Below, piece after piece: positions 32,237-48,664 of a stretch of 64,000 bases of DNA. This DNA comes from Escherichia sp. MOD1-EC7003. Its GTDB lineage: Bacteria > Pseudomonadota > Gammaproteobacteria > Enterobacterales > Enterobacteriaceae. The stretch is from assembly GCF_002965065.1 (NCBI RefSeq), contig NZ_PTRE01000048.1, forward strand, positions 53,249-117,248, written 5' to 3'. A program made the position numbers and the translations under genes. The notes under the pieces are model-generated. The model searched no databases. It was not told the origin of the DNA and saw only the letters and a program-made list of their open reading frames with translations. The stretch's first letter is position 1. Every line of letters starts with the position of its first letter.

Positions 32237-34522
32237 TCAGATCTTACAGGCGCCGCTTTCGCAGCCATCATCCTGAATTGACGGCGCCAGATCGTCCTGC
32301 GCGTCTTCAGCGCCGTCACGAGTGTTCTGATAATACAGCGTTTTAACCCCGAATTTGTAGGCGGTGAGCAGGTCTTTCAGCAGTTGCTGCATCGGCACTT
32401 TTCCTGACGGGAAACGTGACGGATCGTAGTTGGTGTTAGCAGAGATCGACTGATCGATAAATTTCTGCATGATACCCACCAGTTGCAGGTAGCCATCGTT
32501 ACCCGGCATTTCCCACAGCAGCTCATAGGCGTTGCGCAGGAGCTCGTAGTCCGGCACCACCTGGCGCAGAATACCGTCTTTCGACGCTTTGATGCTGACG
32601 TAACCGCGCGGCGGTTCAATGCCGTTAGTGGCGTTAGAGATCTGCGAAGAAGTCTCCGACGGCATCAGGGCAGAAAGCGTGGAGTTACGCAAACCGTGCG
32701 TTTTGATTGACTCACGCAGTGCTTCCCAGTCGTAATGCAGCGGTTCATTGGCGATGGCATCCAAATCTTTTTTATAGGTATCGATCGGCAGGATCCCTTT
32801 CGCATAAGTGGTTTCGTTAAACCATGGGCATGCGCCTTGTTCTTTCGCCAGCTCATTAGACGCTTTCAGCAGGTAATACTGAATGGCTTCAAAGGTTTTA
32901 TGCGTCAGGTTGTTGGCGCTGCCGTCGGAGTAGCGTTTACCGTGCTTCGCCAGGTAGTAAGCGAAGTTGATCACACCAATACCCAGCGTACGACGACCCA
33001 TTGCTCCACGTTTGGCTGCCGGGATCGGGTAATCCTGATAATCCAGCAGCGCGTCGAGTGCGCGAACCGCCAGAATTGCCAGCTCTTCCAGTTCATCCAG
33101 GCTGTTAATTGCGCCCAGGTTAAAAGCAGACAGCGTGCACAGCGCGATTTCACCGTTCTCGTCGTTGACGTCGTTCAGCGGTTTGGTCGGTAGAGCGATT
33201 TCCAGGCACAGGTTAGACTGGCGCACTGGCGCAATAGCCGGATCAAACGGGCTGTGGGTGTTACAGTGGTCAACGTTCTGAATGTAGATACGACCGGTAG
33301 ACGCACGTTCCTGCATCATCAGCGAGAACAGCTCAACGGCTTTCACACGCTGTTTGCGGATGCTGTCGTCTTTCTCATATTTGGTATACAGACGTTCAAA
33401 CTCTTCCTGATCGGCGAAGAACGCGTCGTATAGCCCCGGTACGTCGGACGGGCTGAACAGAGTGATATCTTCACCTTTCAGCAGACGGGTATACATCAGT
33501 TTGTTGATCTGTACCCCGTAATCCATATGACGCACGCGGTTGCCTTCCACACCACGGTTGTTTTTCAATACCAGCAGGCTTTCGACTTCCAGATGCCATA
33601 TCGGGTAGAACAGCGTTGCCGCACCGCCGCGCACACCACCCTGGGAGCAGGATTTCACCGCCGTCTGGAAATGTTTGTAGAACGGAATACAACCGGTGTG
33701 GAACGCTTCGCCACCGCGGATCGGGCTACCCAGCGCACGAATTCGCCCGGCGTTGATGCCGATACCGGCACGCTGGGAAACGTATTTAACAATCGCGCTG
33801 GAGGTCGCGTTGATGGAATCCAGGCTGTCGCCGCACTCGATCAGCACGCAGGAGCTGAACTGACGAGTAGGGGTACGCACGCCGGACATGATTGGCGTCG
33901 GCAGCGAAATTTTAAATGTGGAAACCGCGTCGTAAAAACGCTTCACGTATTGCAGGCGCGTTTCACGTGGGTAGTTCGAGAACAAGCACGCGGCAACCAG
34001 AATATAAAGGAACTGGGCGCTCTCGTAGATTTCGCCGGTCACTCGGTTCTGTACCAGATATTTGCCTTCGAGCTGTTTAACGGCAGCATAAGAGAAGGTC
34101 ATATCTCGGTCGTGATCGATAAACGTGTCCATCTGCTTGAACTCTTCTTCCGTGTAGTCTTCCAGCAGATGATTATCGTATTTGCCCATCCCGACCATTT
34201 TCACCACATGGTCGTACAGCGCAGGCGGCTCAAACTGGCCGTAGGCTTTTTTACGCAGGTGGAAGATCGCCAGACGTGCGGCGAGATACTGATAATCCGG
34301 TACTTCACGGGAGATCAGGTCAGCTGCGGCCTTAATAATCGTTTCATGAATGTCTGACGTTTTAATTCCATCGTAGAACTGGATGTGTGAACGTAGCTCG
34401 ACCTGTGAAATCGACACGTTGTGCAGCCCTTCCGCTGCCCAATCCAGCACGCGATGAATTTTGTCGAGGTTAATGCGCTCTGTGCGACCGTCACGCTTCG
34501 TCACCAGCAGACTCTGATTCAT
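32237..34522 (-). CDS. nrdA: Ribonucleoside-diphosphate reductase 1 subunit alpha
   Basis: A 761-residue catalytic subunit of class Ia ribonucleotide reductase. The N-terminal ATP-cone (VTKRDGRTERINLDKIHRVL) gives overall allosteric control. Active-site residues are visible: Cys in QFSSCVLIECGDS, Cys and Glu in NLCLEIALP, Cys in IALCTLSAFN, and the radical-transfer tyrosines near LRNAYELLWEM. The tail DDGCESGACKI carries the redox Cys pair. The start MNQSLLV at 34522 excludes a 17-codon open extension. Confidence 0.97.
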   Translation of the reverse strand: MNQSLLVTKRDGRTERINLDKIHRVLDWAAEGLHNVSISQVELRSHIQFYDGIKTSDIHETIIKAAADLISREVPDYQYLAARLAIFHLRKKAYGQFEPPALYDHVVKMVGMGKYDNHLLEDYTEEEFKQMDTFIDHDRDMTFSYAAVKQLEGKYLVQNRVTGEIYESAQFLYILVAACLFSNYPRETRLQYVKRFYDAVSTFKISLPTPIMSGVRTPTRQFSSCVLIECGDSLDSINATSSAIVKYVSQRAGIGINAGRIRALGSPIRGGEAFHTGCIPFYKHFQTAVKSCSQGGVRGGAATLFYPIWHLEVESLLVLKNNRGVEGNRVRHMDYGVQINKLMYTRLLKGEDITLFSPSDVPGLYDAFFADQEEFERLYTKYEKDDSIRKQRVKAVELFSLMMQERASTGRIYIQNVDHCNTHSPFDPAIAPVRQSNLCLEIALPTKPLNDVNDENGEIALCTLSAFNLGAINSLDELEELAILAVRALDALLDYQDYPIPAAKRGAMGRRTLGIGVINFAYYLAKHGKRYSDGSANNLTHKTFEAIQYYLLKASNELAKEQGACPWFNETTYAKGILPIDTYKKDLDAIANEPLHYDWEALRESIKTHGLRNSTLSALMPSETSSQISNATNGIEPPRGYVSIKASKDGILRQVVPDYELLRNAYELLWEMPGNDGYLQLVGIMQKFIDQSISANTNYDPSRFPSGKVPMQQLLKDLLTAYKFGVKTLYYQNTRDGAEDAQDDLAPSIQDDGCESGACKI

Positions 34523-34885
34523 GTGATTGTTACCTGTCCGTGAAAAAGGAAAATATCCCCCTGATTTATCCACAATTGCGCCAGGCGTAAAACCTGTGGA
34601 TAAATACTATATGTAGGGGGTTGTTGATTAATTTAACGCTATATGGTGAGTATTCTAGTCTGGATTCTTTTGAGTACAAGAGTTGATTTTGACGCTAAAT
34701 TGAGGTTGGGAAAGAGTAACAAACGCGAAGTCCACGGCGCATCAGGGTTGGCGGGGATGTCAATAATATGCAAAAAAAAATGAAAATTTGATCAAATGCT
34801 GATTTCTTCATCAAAGCGGTAAATAGCGCAAATGATACAGCGCAATTTTATTGTGGTGGCAATACTATTGATTGGTCGGCGTTAT
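34523..34885 (-). promoter_or_regulatory. nrdA upstream region: DnaA boxes and NrdR-like boxes
   Basis: Two perfect DnaA boxes face each other: TTATCCACA (34566-34574) and TGTGGATAA (34595-34603). Two NrdR-like cores follow, ACTATATGTAG (34606-34616) and CGCTATATGGTG (34638-34649), their CTATAT centres 32 bases apart (about three helical turns). This fits the known control of nrdAB by DnaA and NrdR. The remainder shows no gene. In K-12 the autotransporter gene yfaL lies between here and ubiG; none of it is recognisable here. Confidence 0.7.
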
Positions 34886-34970
34886 GTAGGCCGGATAAGC
34901 GAAGCGCCATCAGACATTGCTGTCAGAGGCACAGCCTGGTGGCGACGCTGGCGCGTCTTATCCGGCCTAC
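34886..34970. repeat. REP pair downstream of ubiG
   Basis: GTAGGCCGGATAAG (34886) and CTTATCCGGCCTAC (to 34970) are inverted and enclose a second hairpin. The pair ends eight bases from the ubiG stop codon. Confidence 0.88.
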
Positions 34971-34977
34971 AGGTGAC

Positions 34978-35706
34978 TTATTCGGTTTTGGCGGTAGTGT
35001 GCAGCATATAGTTAACATCCACGCCGGGGCCGAGCTTAAAGGAGTTAGTGATCGGGTTGTAATGTAGCCCGGTCATATGACGCTCTTTTAAACTGGTCTG
35101 ATCCACCCAGCCCAGCAATTCTGCCGGTTTAATAAACTTCTTCACATCGTGCGTGCCTTTAGGCACCATGCGCAAAATATATTCCGCACCGACCACCGCC
35201 ATCAGCCACGACTTGCCGTTGCGGTTAAGTGTGGAGAAAAAGACATCGCCGCCTGGTTTCACCAGTTGCGCACAGGCTCTCACCACTGACTGCGGATCGG
35301 GAACGTGCTCCAGCATCTCCATGCAGGTCACCAGATCATACTGCCCGGCATGTTTAGCTGCGTGCTCTTCAACGGTTTCTTGCACGTACTCCACCTGAAT
35401 GCCGCTTTCCAGCGCGTGCAGCTTTGCCACCTGCAATGGCTCAAAGCCCATATCCAGACCGGTCACCGTTGCGCCTTCGCGTGCCATACTCTCGGCCAGA
35501 ATGCCGCCGCCACAACCGACATCGAGCACCTTTTTGCCAAATAAACCACCAGCACGCTCGGCTATATAGCCCAGACGCAGCGGATTAATACGGTGCAGCG
35601 GTTTGAACTCACCTTCCAGATCCCACCAGCGGGAGGCGACGGCTTCAAATTTAGCGATCTCTTCGTGGTCTACGTTATGGTTTACCGGCGATTTTTCGGC
35701 ATTCAT
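34978..35706 (-). CDS. ubiG: Ubiquinone O-methyltransferase UbiG
   Basis: A 242-residue SAM-dependent methyltransferase performing both O-methylations of ubiquinone synthesis. The SAM site [16 protein letters not shown] lies at about 60-75, with acidic GLDMGFEP next. The start MNAEKSP at 35706 matches the family. The C-terminus reads TTAKTE, a little different from the K-12 ending as remembered, right beside a REP. Divergent from gyrA. Confidence 0.95.
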   Translation of the reverse strand: MNAEKSPVNHNVDHEEIAKFEAVASRWWDLEGEFKPLHRINPLRLGYIAERAGGLFGKKVLDVGCGGGILAESMAREGATVTGLDMGFEPLQVAKLHALESGIQVEYVQETVEEHAAKHAGQYDLVTCMEMLEHVPDPQSVVRACAQLVKPGGDVFFSTLNRNGKSWLMAVVGAEYILRMVPKGTHDVKKFIKPAELLGWVDQTSLKERHMTGLHYNPITNSFKLGPGVDVNYMLHTTAKTE

Positions 35707-35777
35707 TGGCACTTCTACTCCGTAATTGGCAAGACAAACGAGTATATCAGGCATTGGAGGTGAATAAAGCGTATAGG

Positions 35778-35808
35778 TTTACCTAGATCTTCGCGGCTGT
35801 GTTATAAT
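35778..35808 (+). promoter_or_regulatory. gyrA promoter
   Basis: A perfect -10 hexamer TATAAT lies at 35803-35808. A -35-like TTTACC/TTACCT is at about 35778-35784, giving a long 18-19 base spacer. This fits the relaxation-stimulated gyrase promoters known in E. coli. The leader to the ATG is short. Confidence 0.6.
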
Positions 35809-35852
35809 TTGCGACCTTTGAATCCGGGATACAGTAGAGGGATAGCGGTTAG

Positions 35853-38480
35853 ATGAGCGACCTTGCGAGAGAAATTACACCGGTCAACATTGAGGAAGAG
35901 CTGAAGAGCTCCTATCTGGATTATGCGATGTCGGTCATTGTTGGCCGTGCGCTGCCAGATGTCCGAGATGGCCTGAAGCCGGTACACCGTCGCGTACTTT
36001 ACGCCATGAACGTACTAGGCAATGACTGGAACAAAGCCTATAAAAAATCTGCCCGTGTCGTTGGTGACGTAATCGGTAAATACCATCCCCATGGTGACTC
36101 GGCGGTCTATGATACGATCGTCCGTATGGCGCAGCCATTCTCGCTGCGTTACATGCTGGTAGACGGTCAGGGCAACTTCGGTTCTATCGACGGCGACTCC
36201 GCGGCGGCAATGCGTTATACGGAAATCCGTCTGGCGAAAATTGCCCATGAACTGATGGCCGATCTCGAAAAAGAGACGGTCGATTTCGTTGATAACTATG
36301 ACGGTACGGAAAAAATTCCTGACGTCATGCCAACCAAAATTCCTAACCTGCTGGTGAACGGTTCTTCCGGTATCGCCGTAGGTATGGCAACCAACATCCC
36401 GCCGCACAACCTGACGGAAGTCATCAATGGTTGTCTGGCGTATATCGATGATGAAGACATCAGCATTGAAGGGCTGATGGAACACATCCCGGGGCCAGAT
36501 TTCCCGACGGCGGCAATCATCAACGGTCGTCGCGGTATCGAAGAAGCTTACCGTACTGGTCGTGGCAAGGTGTATATCCGCGCCCGTGCAGAAGTGGAAG
36601 TTGACGCGAAAACCGGACGTGAAACTATTATCGTCCACGAAATTCCGTATCAGGTGAACAAAGCGCGCCTGATCGAGAAGATTGCGGAACTGGTAAAAGA
36701 AAAACGCGTGGAAGGCATCAGCGCGCTGCGTGACGAGTCTGACAAAGACGGGATGCGCATCGTGATTGAAGTGAAACGCGATGCGGTTGGTGAAGTGGTA
36801 CTCAACAACCTCTACTCCCAGACCCAGTTGCAGGTTTCTTTCGGTATCAACATGGTGGCATTGCACCATGGTCAGCCGAAGATCATGAACCTGAAGGATA
36901 TTATCGCCGCGTTCGTGCGCCACCGTCGCGAAGTCGTGACCCGTCGTACTATTTTCGAACTGCGTAAAGCGCGCGACCGTGCTCATATCCTTGAAGCATT
37001 AGCCGTGGCGCTGGCGAACATCGACCCGATCATCGAACTGATCCGTCATGCGCCGACCCCTGCAGAAGCGAAAACTGCGCTGGTTGCTAATCCGTGGCAG
37101 CTGGGCAACGTTGCCGCGATGCTCGAACGCGCCGGTGATGATGCTGCGCGTCCGGAATGGCTGGAGCCAGAGTTCGGCGTGCGTGACGGTCTGTACTACC
37201 TGACCGAACAGCAAGCTCAGGCGATTCTGGATCTGCGTTTGCAGAAACTGACCGGCCTTGAGCATGAAAAACTGCTTGATGAATACAAAGAACTGCTGGA
37301 TCAGATCGCGGAACTGCTGCGTATTCTTGGCAGTGCCGATCGTCTGATGGAAGTGATCCGTGAAGAGCTGGAGCTGGTTCGTGAACAGTTCGGTGATAAA
37401 CGCCGTACTGAAATCACCGCTAACAGCGCAGACATCAACCTGGAAGACCTGATCACCCAGGAAGATGTGGTTGTGACGCTCTCTCATCAGGGCTACGTGA
37501 AGTATCAGCCGCTTTCTGAATACGAAGCGCAGCGTCGTGGCGGGAAAGGTAAATCTGCCGCACGTATTAAAGAAGAAGACTTTATCGACCGGCTGCTGGT
37601 GGCGAACACCCACGACCATATCCTGTGCTTCTCCAGCCGTGGTCGCGTCTATTCGATGAAGGTCTATCAGTTGCCGGAAGCCACTCGTGGCGCGCGTGGT
37701 CGTCCAATCGTCAACCTGCTGCCGCTGGAGCAGGACGAACGTATCACTGCGATCCTGCCGGTGACCGAGTTTGAAGAAGGCGTGAAAGTCTTCATGGCGA
37801 CGGCTAACGGTACTGTGAAGAAAACCGTCCTCACGGAGTTCAACCGTCTGCGTACCGCCGGTAAAGTGGCGATCAAACTGGTTGATGGCGATGAGCTGAT
37901 CGGCGTTGACCTGACCAGCGGTGAAGACGAAGTCATGCTGTTCTCTGCCGAAGGTAAAGTTGTACGCTTTAAAGAGTCTTCTGTCCGTGCGATGGGCTGC
38001 AACACCACCGGTGTTCGCGGTATTCGCTTAGGTGAAGGCGATAAAGTCGTCTCTCTGATCGTACCGCGTGGCGATGGCGCAATCCTCACCGCAACGCAAA
38101 ACGGTTACGGTAAACGTACTGCGGTAGCGGAATACCCAACCAAGTCGCGTGCGACGAAAGGGGTTATCTCCATCAAGGTGACTGAACGTAACGGTTTAGT
38201 GGTTGGTGCGGAGCAGGTAGATGACTGCGACCAGATCATGATGATCACCGATGCCGGTACGCTGGTACGTACTCGTGTTTCAGAAATCAGCATCGTTGGC
38301 CGTAATACCCAGGGCGTGATCCTTATCCGTACTGCGGAAGATGAAAACGTAGTGGGCCTGCAACGTGTCGCTGAACCGGTTGACGAGGAAGATCTGGATA
38401 CCATCGACGGCAGTGCTGCGGAAGGGGATGATGAAATCGCTCCGGAAGTGGACGTTGACGACGAGCCAGAAGAAGAATAA
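35853..38480 (+). CDS. gyrA: DNA gyrase subunit A
   Basis: An 875-residue type II topoisomerase subunit that cuts and rejoins DNA during supercoiling. The catalytic Tyr is residue 122 (AMRYTEIR). The quinolone-resistance region [14 protein letters not shown] carries Ser83 and Asp87, the wild-type susceptible residues. The C-terminal DNA-wrapping domain contains the GyrA box QRRGGKG (about 560-566) and ends in an acidic tail. A terminator follows. Confidence 0.98.
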   Translation: MSDLAREITPVNIEEELKSSYLDYAMSVIVGRALPDVRDGLKPVHRRVLYAMNVLGNDWNKAYKKSARVVGDVIGKYHPHGDSAVYDTIVRMAQPFSLRYMLVDGQGNFGSIDGDSAAAMRYTEIRLAKIAHELMADLEKETVDFVDNYDGTEKIPDVMPTKIPNLLVNGSSGIAVGMATNIPPHNLTEVINGCLAYIDDEDISIEGLMEHIPGPDFPTAAIINGRRGIEEAYRTGRGKVYIRARAEVEVDAKTGRETIIVHEIPYQVNKARLIEKIAELVKEKRVEGISALRDESDKDGMRIVIEVKRDAVGEVVLNNLYSQTQLQVSFGINMVALHHGQPKIMNLKDIIAAFVRHRREVVTRRTIFELRKARDRAHILEALAVALANIDPIIELIRHAPTPAEAKTALVANPWQLGNVAAMLERAGDDAARPEWLEPEFGVRDGLYYLTEQQAQAILDLRLQKLTGLEHEKLLDEYKELLDQIAELLRILGSADRLMEVIREELELVREQFGDKRRTEITANSADINLEDLITQEDVVVTLSHQGYVKYQPLSEYEAQRRGGKGKSAARIKEEDFIDRLLVANTHDHILCFSSRGRVYSMKVYQLPEATRGARGRPIVNLLPLEQDERITAILPVTEFEEGVKVFMATANGTVKKTVLTEFNRLRTAGKVAIKLVDGDELIGVDLTSGEDEVMLFSAEGKVVRFKESSVRAMGCNTTGVRGIRLGEGDKVVSLIVPRGDGAILTATQNGYGKRTAVAEYPTKSRATKGVISIKVTERNGLVVGAEQVDDCDQIMMITDAGTLVRTRVSEISIVGRNTQGVILIRTAEDENVVGLQRVAEPVDEEDLDTIDGSAAEGDDEIAPEVDVDDEPEEE

Positions 38481-38527
38481 TTTTATCGCTTCACACACAA
38501 AAGGGTGTTATCTCCCTTTTTGAATTG

Positions 38528-38559
38528 AAAAGTCCAGGCTGCGAAGTCTGGGCTTTTGT
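38528..38559 (+). terminator. gyrA terminator
   Basis: AAAAGTCCAGGC, a short loop and GTCTGGGCTTTT form a stem whose 3' arm ends in TTTT, 48 bases after the gyrA stop. Confidence 0.75.
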
Positions 38560-38628
38560 CGTATTACGGCGCGGTAAAGTTTGGCTGTGCCCGTAAAAAA
38601 TGGCTGGCTTTACACAAGGAATGTGGCA

Positions 38629-45475
<6,847 letters not shown>

Positions 45476-47125
45476 GTGAACTGGCGCAGAATCGTCTGGC
45501 TATTGGCGTTGGTTACTCTGCCAACGCTTGCGGAGGAGACGCCGTTACAACTGGCGCTGCGGGGCGCGCAGCACGATCAACTGTATCAGCTGTCGTCATC
45601 AGGCGTGATCAAAGTCTCGACATTACCTGACTCGCTCACCACGCCGTTAGGGAGTTTGTGGAAACTGTATGTTTACGCCTGGCTGGAGGATACCCATCAA
45701 CCGGAGCAGCCCTACCAGTGTCGCGGCAACTCCCCGGAAGAGGTGTATTGTTGTCAGGCGGGGGAGAGCATAACGCGCGATACCGCGCTGGTACGTTCCT
45801 GTGGACTCTATTTTGCACCGCAGCGGTTGCATATTGGCGCAGATGTGTGGGGGCAATACTGGCAACAACGTCAGGCACCTGCGTGGCTGGCGTCTCTTCC
45901 TACGCTGAAGCCAGAAACCTCGGTAACGGTTAAATCGTTGCTTGATTCTTTAGCGACGTTACCCGCGCAAAACAAAGCTCAGGAAGTCTTACTGGATGTG
46001 GTGTTGGACGAGGCGAAAATCGGAGTCGCATCCATGCTCGGTAGCCGAGTACGGGTGAAAACCTGGAGCTGGTTTGCCGATGATAAACAGGAAATCCGTC
46101 AGGGTGGTTTTGCCGGCTGGTTAACCGATGGTACACCACTGTGGGTTATGGGCGGTGGCACCAGCAAAAACGTACTGATGCGTTATGCGACGGTGCTGAA
46201 TCAGGTTTTGCCTGTACCGACGCAAGTTGCCAGCGGGCAATGTGTCCTGGTGGAACTGTTTGCCCGCTATCCGGTGAAGAAAGTGACATTGGACAAGAGC
46301 ACGAAGGCAGTACAGCCAGGTGTGCTCAATGGGCGCTATCGCGTGACGTTTGCCAACGGTAACCACATTACATTCGTCAGCCACGGGGAGACGTCTTTAC
46401 TGACCGAAAAGGGCAAACTGAAGTTACAGTCGCATCTCGACCGCGAAGAGTATGTTGCCAGAGTGCTGGATCGCGAGGCGAAAAGTACGCCCCCTGAGGC
46501 AGCGAAAGCCATGACTGTAGCGATACGCACTTTTTTACAGCAAAACGCCAATCGGGAAGGCGAGTGCCTGACTATCCCCGACAGCAGCGCTACGCAGCGT
46601 GTTTCTGCTTCACCTGCTACCGCAGGCGCACGTGTGGTTACCGCCTGGACGCAGGATCTCATCTATGCGGGCGATCCGGTTCATTATCACGGCAGTCGCG
46701 CTACCGAAGGGACGCTTTCCTGGCGGCAAGCCACCGCTCAGGCGGGGCAGGGAGAGCGTTACGACCAAATACTCGCGTTTGCTTATCCCGACAACAGCCT
46801 TAGCCGCTGGGGAGCGCCACGCTCAACCTGCCAGTTATTACCCAAAGCGAAAGCCTGGCTGGAGAAAAAAATGCCACAGTGGCGGCGTATGTTACAAGGC
46901 GAGACGGGGTACAACGAGCCTGAAGTTTTTGCAGTTTGCCGTTTAGTCTCAGGTTTCCCCTATACCGATCGGCAGCAGAAACGGCTGTTTATTCGTAACT
47001 TCTTTACGCTTCAGGATCGATTGGATTTAACCCATGAGTATCTGCACCTGGCCTTTGATGGTTATCCCACTGGGCTGGATGAGAACTATATCGAAACGCT
47101 GACCCGACAATTATTAATGGACTAA
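45476..47125 (+). CDS. yfaQ: YfaQ, DUF2300 secreted protein
   Basis: A 549-residue protein with a signal peptide (WRRIVWLLALVTLPTLAEE). It begins with GTG directly after the yfaS stop. The C-terminal part holds a zinc-peptidase-like LTHEYLHLAFDGYP (about 521-534, an HExxH-like HEYLH), so protease activity is possible. The middle contains a SpoIID-like region: HLDREEYVARVLDREAKS, then ARVVTAWTQDLIYAGDPVHY. Substrate unknown. Its place beside YfaS suggests a common envelope function. Confidence 0.85.
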   Translation: MNWRRIVWLLALVTLPTLAEETPLQLALRGAQHDQLYQLSSSGVIKVSTLPDSLTTPLGSLWKLYVYAWLEDTHQPEQPYQCRGNSPEEVYCCQAGESITRDTALVRSCGLYFAPQRLHIGADVWGQYWQQRQAPAWLASLPTLKPETSVTVKSLLDSLATLPAQNKAQEVLLDVVLDEAKIGVASMLGSRVRVKTWSWFADDKQEIRQGGFAGWLTDGTPLWVMGGGTSKNVLMRYATVLNQVLPVPTQVASGQCVLVELFARYPVKKVTLDKSTKAVQPGVLNGRYRVTFANGNHITFVSHGETSLLTEKGKLKLQSHLDREEYVARVLDREAKSTPPEAAKAMTVAIRTFLQQNANREGECLTIPDSSATQRVSASPATAGARVVTAWTQDLIYAGDPVHYHGSRATEGTLSWRQATAQAGQGERYDQILAFAYPDNSLSRWGAPRSTCQLLPKAKAWLEKKMPQWRRMLQGETGYNEPEVFAVCRLVSGFPYTDRQQKRLFIRNFFTLQDRLDLTHEYLHLAFDGYPTGLDENYIETLTRQLLMD

Positions 47126-47129
47126 TGCT

Positions 47130-47912
47130 ATGCGAAAGATTTTTCTTCCGTTGTTACTGGTGGCGCTTTCTCCGCTTGCTCACAGCGAAGGTGTTCAGGA
47201 TGTCGAAATTGATGCGCCGTTGTCTGGCTGGCATCCGGCAGAGGGTGAAGATGCCAGTTTTTCACAATCGATCAACTATCCCGCGTCGTCCGTCAACATG
47301 GCCGATGATCAAAATATTTCTGCGCAGATCCGCGGCAAAATCAAAAATTATGCAGCGGCGGGCAAGGGCAAAGTTCAGCAGGGGCGGCTAGTGGTTAACG
47401 GCGTCAGTATGCCGCAGAGAATTGAATCCGATGGTTCCTTTGCGCGTCCCTATATTTTCACTGAAGGCAGCAACAGCGTGCAGGTCATCAGCCCTGATGG
47501 GCAAAGCCGACAAAAGATGCAGTTTTACTCTACGCCAGGCGCAGGAGCGATTCGCGCGCGTTTACGGTTGGTTCTTTCGTGGGATACGGACAATACCGAT
47601 CTCGATCTTCACGTTGTTACGCCCGATGGTGAACATGCCTGGTACGGTAATACGGTGTTGAAAAACAGCGGCGCTCTGGATATGGATGTCACTACAGGCT
47701 ACGGACCGGAGATTTTCGCCATGCCAGCGCCGATTCACGGGCGCTATCAGGTGTACATCAACTACTATGGTGGACGTAGCGAAACGGAGTTGACGACCGC
47801 CAAACTGACGCTGATTACCGATGAAGGATCGGTCAATGAGAAACAGGAAACTTTTATTGTACCGATGCGTAATGCTGGCGAACTGACGCTGGTGAAAAGT
47901 TTTGACTGGTGA
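47130..47912 (+). CDS. yfaP: YfaP, DUF2135 secreted protein
   Basis: A 260-residue exported protein with signal peptide RKIFLPLLLVALSPLAHS. The C-terminal half is the DUF2135 fold: LSWDTDNTDLDLHVVTPDGE (about 148-167) with clustered Asp residues likely to bind calcium or another metal. Last gene of the yfaA-T-S-Q-P unit, four bases after yfaQ. Function unknown. Confidence 0.86.
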   Translation: MRKIFLPLLLVALSPLAHSEGVQDVEIDAPLSGWHPAEGEDASFSQSINYPASSVNMADDQNISAQIRGKIKNYAAAGKGKVQQGRLVVNGVSMPQRIESDGSFARPYIFTEGSNSVQVISPDGQSRQKMQFYSTPGAGAIRARLRLVLSWDTDNTDLDLHVVTPDGEHAWYGNTVLKNSGALDMDVTTGYGPEIFAMPAPIHGRYQVYINYYGGRSETELTTAKLTLITDEGSVNEKQETFIVPMRNAGELTLVKSFDW

Positions 47913-47925
47913 TTAATGCAAAATT

Positions 47926-48025
47926 GCCTGATGCGCTACGCTTATCAGGCCTACGTAATCTCTGCAATCTATTGAAATTGCATGTTTTTGTAGGCCGGAT
48001 AAGGCGTTCACGCCGCATCCGGCAT
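47926..48025. repeat. REP pair after yfaP
   Basis: GCCTGATGCGCTACGCTTAT CAGGCCTAC and GTAGGCCGGATAAGGCG...CGCCGCATCCGGC are two REP units separated by about 35 bases. They lie between yfaP and the ato scar. Confidence 0.85.
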
Positions 48026-48053
48026 GAACAAAGCGCACTTTGTCAGCAATCTG

Positions 48054-48090
48054 ACACCCAATAACTTGTGTTATCGGGTGTTGTTGTTTG
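48054..48090 (+). terminator. Hairpin between yfaP and the 'atoB remnant
   Basis: ACACCCAATAAC (48054-48065) and GTTATCGGGTGT (48070-48081) pair with one mismatch, followed by a T-rich stretch (TGTTGTTTGTT). It may terminate transcription from yfaP or formerly from atoB. Confidence 0.5.
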
Positions 48091-48498
48091 TTAATTCAAT
48101 CGCTCAATCACCATCGCAATTCTCTGATCACAGCGTCGCCAGACCGAGTGTTTTATCTCGTGCCTGCATTGCATGTAACAGAGTGACCAGGATACGCGCG
48201 CCTATGCCAGGGAAGGCGCGAGTGATATTTTCGGTAATGGGGGCAAGTTCTGCATTAATGCGCGGATACGCTCCTCACGCGGTAAGTTGATATAGAGGTC
48301 GTAGCGATCGCCTAGCGCCTGATTAAGCAGGTTGACCACGGCAGAAAGTTTTTTCTCTTTTTCAGATAAGACTGCTGAACGTCCTTCCGTTTCTACGATA
48401 TAACCAATAGTAAGCGTCGGGACAATGACCATCAGGATTGCCATCAGGATCATTTGATTGCGTAAGCGGCGTGGATAAATCCACTTCATATAATGCAT
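48091..48498 (-). pseudogene. ato operon scar: atoS' fused to 'atoB
   Basis: All that is left of atoSC-atoDAEB (acetoacetate and short-chain fatty acid use). On the minus strand 48498 starts the AtoS sensor kinase N-terminus (MHYMKWIYPRRLRNQMILMA), continuing through YIVETEGRS to REERIRAL. A one-base loss near 48255 shifts the frame; in the next frame NAELAPITENITRAFPGIGA continues AtoS. At GGCGCG (48197-48202) it joins the AtoB thiolase C-terminus (ARILVTLLHAMQARDKTLGL, ATL). A small second deletion replaces the CIGGGQG codons, and IAMVIERLN with a TAA ends at 48091. atoC, atoD, atoA and atoE are gone. Matches are from memory of K-12. Confidence 0.87.
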
Positions 48499-48664
48499 GC
48501 TGAAATCCACTAATCTTGTCCGGTATATGACGATTATCAGAGGTTAAGGTAATGATTTCTCGGCGGTGTATCATATTCCAGAGAAGACAGAACATTGCGG
48601 TAACACGTTTTTACCGCTACCTTAACCACACTCCATCGGTCACCTGAGGCGGAGCTTCGCCCCT

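Noticed and set aside
33527..34357. A 276-codon plus-strand open frame inside nrdA
   Set aside because: Shadow of the conserved nrdA; no independent evidence.
36015..36986. A 323-codon minus-strand open frame inside gyrA
   Set aside because: Shadow of gyrA; composition is the reverse complement of biased codons, with no start signal.
48202..48510. A 102-codon membrane-type small gene
   Set aside because: It is the AtoS N-terminus followed by out-of-frame sequence after a one-base loss.
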